NCBI GenBank assembly: GCA_017999075.1
Contig: JAGOBX010000175.1
Location: 1-7,200, forward strand
Source of the DNA: Candidatus Babelota bacterium
Lineage (GTDB): Bacteria; JAGOBX01
DNA length: 7,200 nt
Direction: 5' to 3'
Made by a program: the position numbers and the translations under genes. Shown one piece after another: positions 6,109 through 7,200 of this stretch; the stretch's first letter is position 1; every line of letters starts with the position of its first letter. Below the pieces are notes generated by a model. The model did no database searches. It had not been told where the DNA came from and saw nothing but the letters and a program-made list of their open reading frames with translations.

Positions 6109-7102
6109 ATAAAGTTAAAAGCAGGGCTCCCCAAGTAAATCCGCCGCCGAAAGCTACAACTAAAATATTAGATCCTTTTTTCACCAATTCTTTTTTTACT
6201 ACTTCATCTAAAGCTATAGCTATAGTGGCTGCTGAAGTGTTGCCGTATTTTTGGATATTTATATAAACTTTATCTTCAGGAATTTGCAATCTTTTTCTGA
6301 CAAAATCCAAAATTCTTATATTAGCCTGATGGAATATAACCATATCCAGATTATTAACATTCATATTATTTTTCAATAATATTTCTTCGGCAATGGAACT
6401 CATGCTTTTTATTGCGACTTTAAATACCGCATTACCATCCATATTTATGAAATGCAATTTATTTTTTATAGTATGTTCTGATGCCGGCATTCTTGAACCT
6501 CCGGCAGGTAATTTAAGCAAATCACCATAACTTCCGTCTGCTTTTAAAATATAATCGTGTATATGACTTTCGCCGGGACCTTTTTTTAAAATAGCGGCGC
6601 CTGCTCCGTCTCCGAATAAAACACACATACTTCTGTCTTCATAATCAGTAATTCTGCTTAAAGTTTCGGCGGCTATGATAAGAGCGGTATTCATATTGTT
6701 GTTATTGCTCATAATATCTTTTGCTACAGATAAAGCATAAATAAAACCGGTGCATGCTGCTGATAAATCAAAACACGCTGCATTTACAGCATTTAGTTTA
6801 TTTTGAATTATGCATGCAGTGGAAGGAAAAGACATATCAGGAGTTACGGTAGCGACTATTATTAAATCAATTTCTGAAATTGATATACCTGCTGAATCAA
6901 TTGCATTTAACGCAGCCTTATAACCTAAATCTGAAGTTGCTTCGTCAGGTGCGGCTATATGTCTTTGCTCAATACCTGTTCTTTGTATAATCCATTCGTT
7001 TGTAGTATCAACCATTTTTTCAAAATCAGCGTTAGTTAAAATTTTTTCAGGAACATATGAACCTGTTCCTGCAATAAATATTTTAGTTTTATCTATAGAC
7101 AT
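6107..7102 (-). CDS. fabH: Beta-ketoacyl-ACP synthase III
   Basis: This 331-residue cytoplasmic condensing enzyme starts type II fatty-acid synthesis by joining an acyl-CoA primer (acetyl-CoA or a branched primer) to malonyl-ACP. The full catalytic set is present: Cys117 in SAACTGF, His258 in HQANIRI and Asn288 in GNTS. Other family marks are TNEWIIQRTGI (34-44) near the N-terminus, FGDGAGA (163-169), and the C-terminal GGGFTWGA. Length is typical. The start at 7102 is supported by GGAG at 7113-7116, ten bases upstream, and by the expected GTGSYVPE beginning. fabH often lies after plsX in bacteria; whatever precedes it here is outside the window. Primer preference cannot be told from sequence alone. 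Confidence 0.97.
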   Translation of the reverse strand: MSIDKTKIFIAGTGSYVPEKILTNADFEKMVDTTNEWIIQRTGIEQRHIAAPDEATSDLGYKAALNAIDSAGISISEIDLIIVATVTPDMSFPSTACIIQNKLNAVNAACFDLSAACTGFIYALSVAKDIMSNNNNMNTALIIAAETLSRITDYEDRSMCVLFGDGAGAAILKKGPGESHIHDYILKADGSYGDLLKLPAGGSRMPASEHTIKNKLHFINMDGNAVFKVAIKSMSSIAEEILLKNNMNVNNLDMVIFHQANIRILDFVRKRLQIPEDKVYINIQKYGNTSAATIAIALDEVVKKELVKKGSNILVVAFGGGFTWGALLLTL

Positions 7103-7149
7103 TTGTTATAATCTCCGGAAACTATAAATATAAAATATAAAACAAACAA

Positions 7150-7178
7150 ATTAAATTCAGTAACCAGATGAATTTAAT
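7150..7178. repeat. Inverted repeat upstream of fabH
   Basis: A 10-base-pair perfect stem (7150-7159 with 7169-7178) closes a 9-base loop and lies 48 bases upstream of fabH. On the minus strand it is followed by a T-rich stretch (TTTGTTTGTTTT), so it could be the terminator of a minus-strand gene beyond the right edge. On the plus strand a T-rich stretch also follows. An operator for fatty-acid control of fabH is another reading, but it does not match the FapR, FabT or FadR sites that I know. Confidence 0.45.
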
Positions 7179-7200
7179 GTTTTAATTTACTAATTTTTTT

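Noticed and set aside
7121-7149. TTGTTT-17-TATAGT on the minus strand before fabH
   Set aside because: Spacing is ideal and the -10 box matches that of pgpA, but the predicted start would fall on the Shine-Dalgarno bases at 7113-7116, leaving no normal leader. The -35 match is poor.

Overview
The window is a very AT-rich stretch of a bacterial chromosome, most likely from a diderm (Gram-negative type) lineage. The signs are a PgpA-type phosphatidylglycerophosphatase, a bacterial FabH, a secreted protein with a Sec signal peptide, and a membrane-anchored SGNH hydrolase carrying a TPR-like segment. I cannot name the phylum from sequence alone. No rRNA, tRNA, CRISPR array, transposase or insertion sequence is visible, and no stretch over about 180 bases lacks a gene.

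Left part (1-3366, minus strand): three genes read leftward and are joined by two successive 4-base ATGA overlaps. The order of transcription is a family-2 glycosyltransferase, a radical SAM enzyme with a C-terminal SPASM-like cysteine cluster, and a membrane-anchored SGNH/GDSL hydrolase that runs off the left edge. Across a 177-base AT-rich divergent region, a GT-B glycosyltransferase (GT4-like) is read rightward (3544-4632). Together these look like part of a surface-glycan locus: two glycosyltransferases, an esterase or acyltransferase-like enzyme, and a radical SAM enzyme whose substrate is unknown.

Middle (4604-5137, minus): pgpA, for phosphatidylglycerol synthesis, converges on the glycosyltransferase and overlaps its 3' end by 29 bases. 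It has a reasonable sigma70-type promoter in the gap that it shares with the next gene.

Right part (5213-7200): two short plus-strand genes have strong Shine-Dalgarno sequences. The first encodes a 61-residue zinc-ribbon protein with a polyacidic tail. The second encodes a 159-residue exported Ala/Lys-rich protein that probably folds as a small beta-barrel. A strong rho-independent terminator follows. The last gene, on the minus strand, is fabH, which starts type II fatty-acid synthesis and has its full Cys-His-Asn catalytic set. pgpA and fabH are envelope-lipid housekeeping genes. The glycan genes between the left edge and 4632 are more AT-rich and have no Shine-Dalgarno sequences, as is often seen for variable surface-polysaccharide loci.

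The least explained items are the radical SAM enzyme embedded in the glycan operon and the zinc-ribbon/polyacidic small protein.
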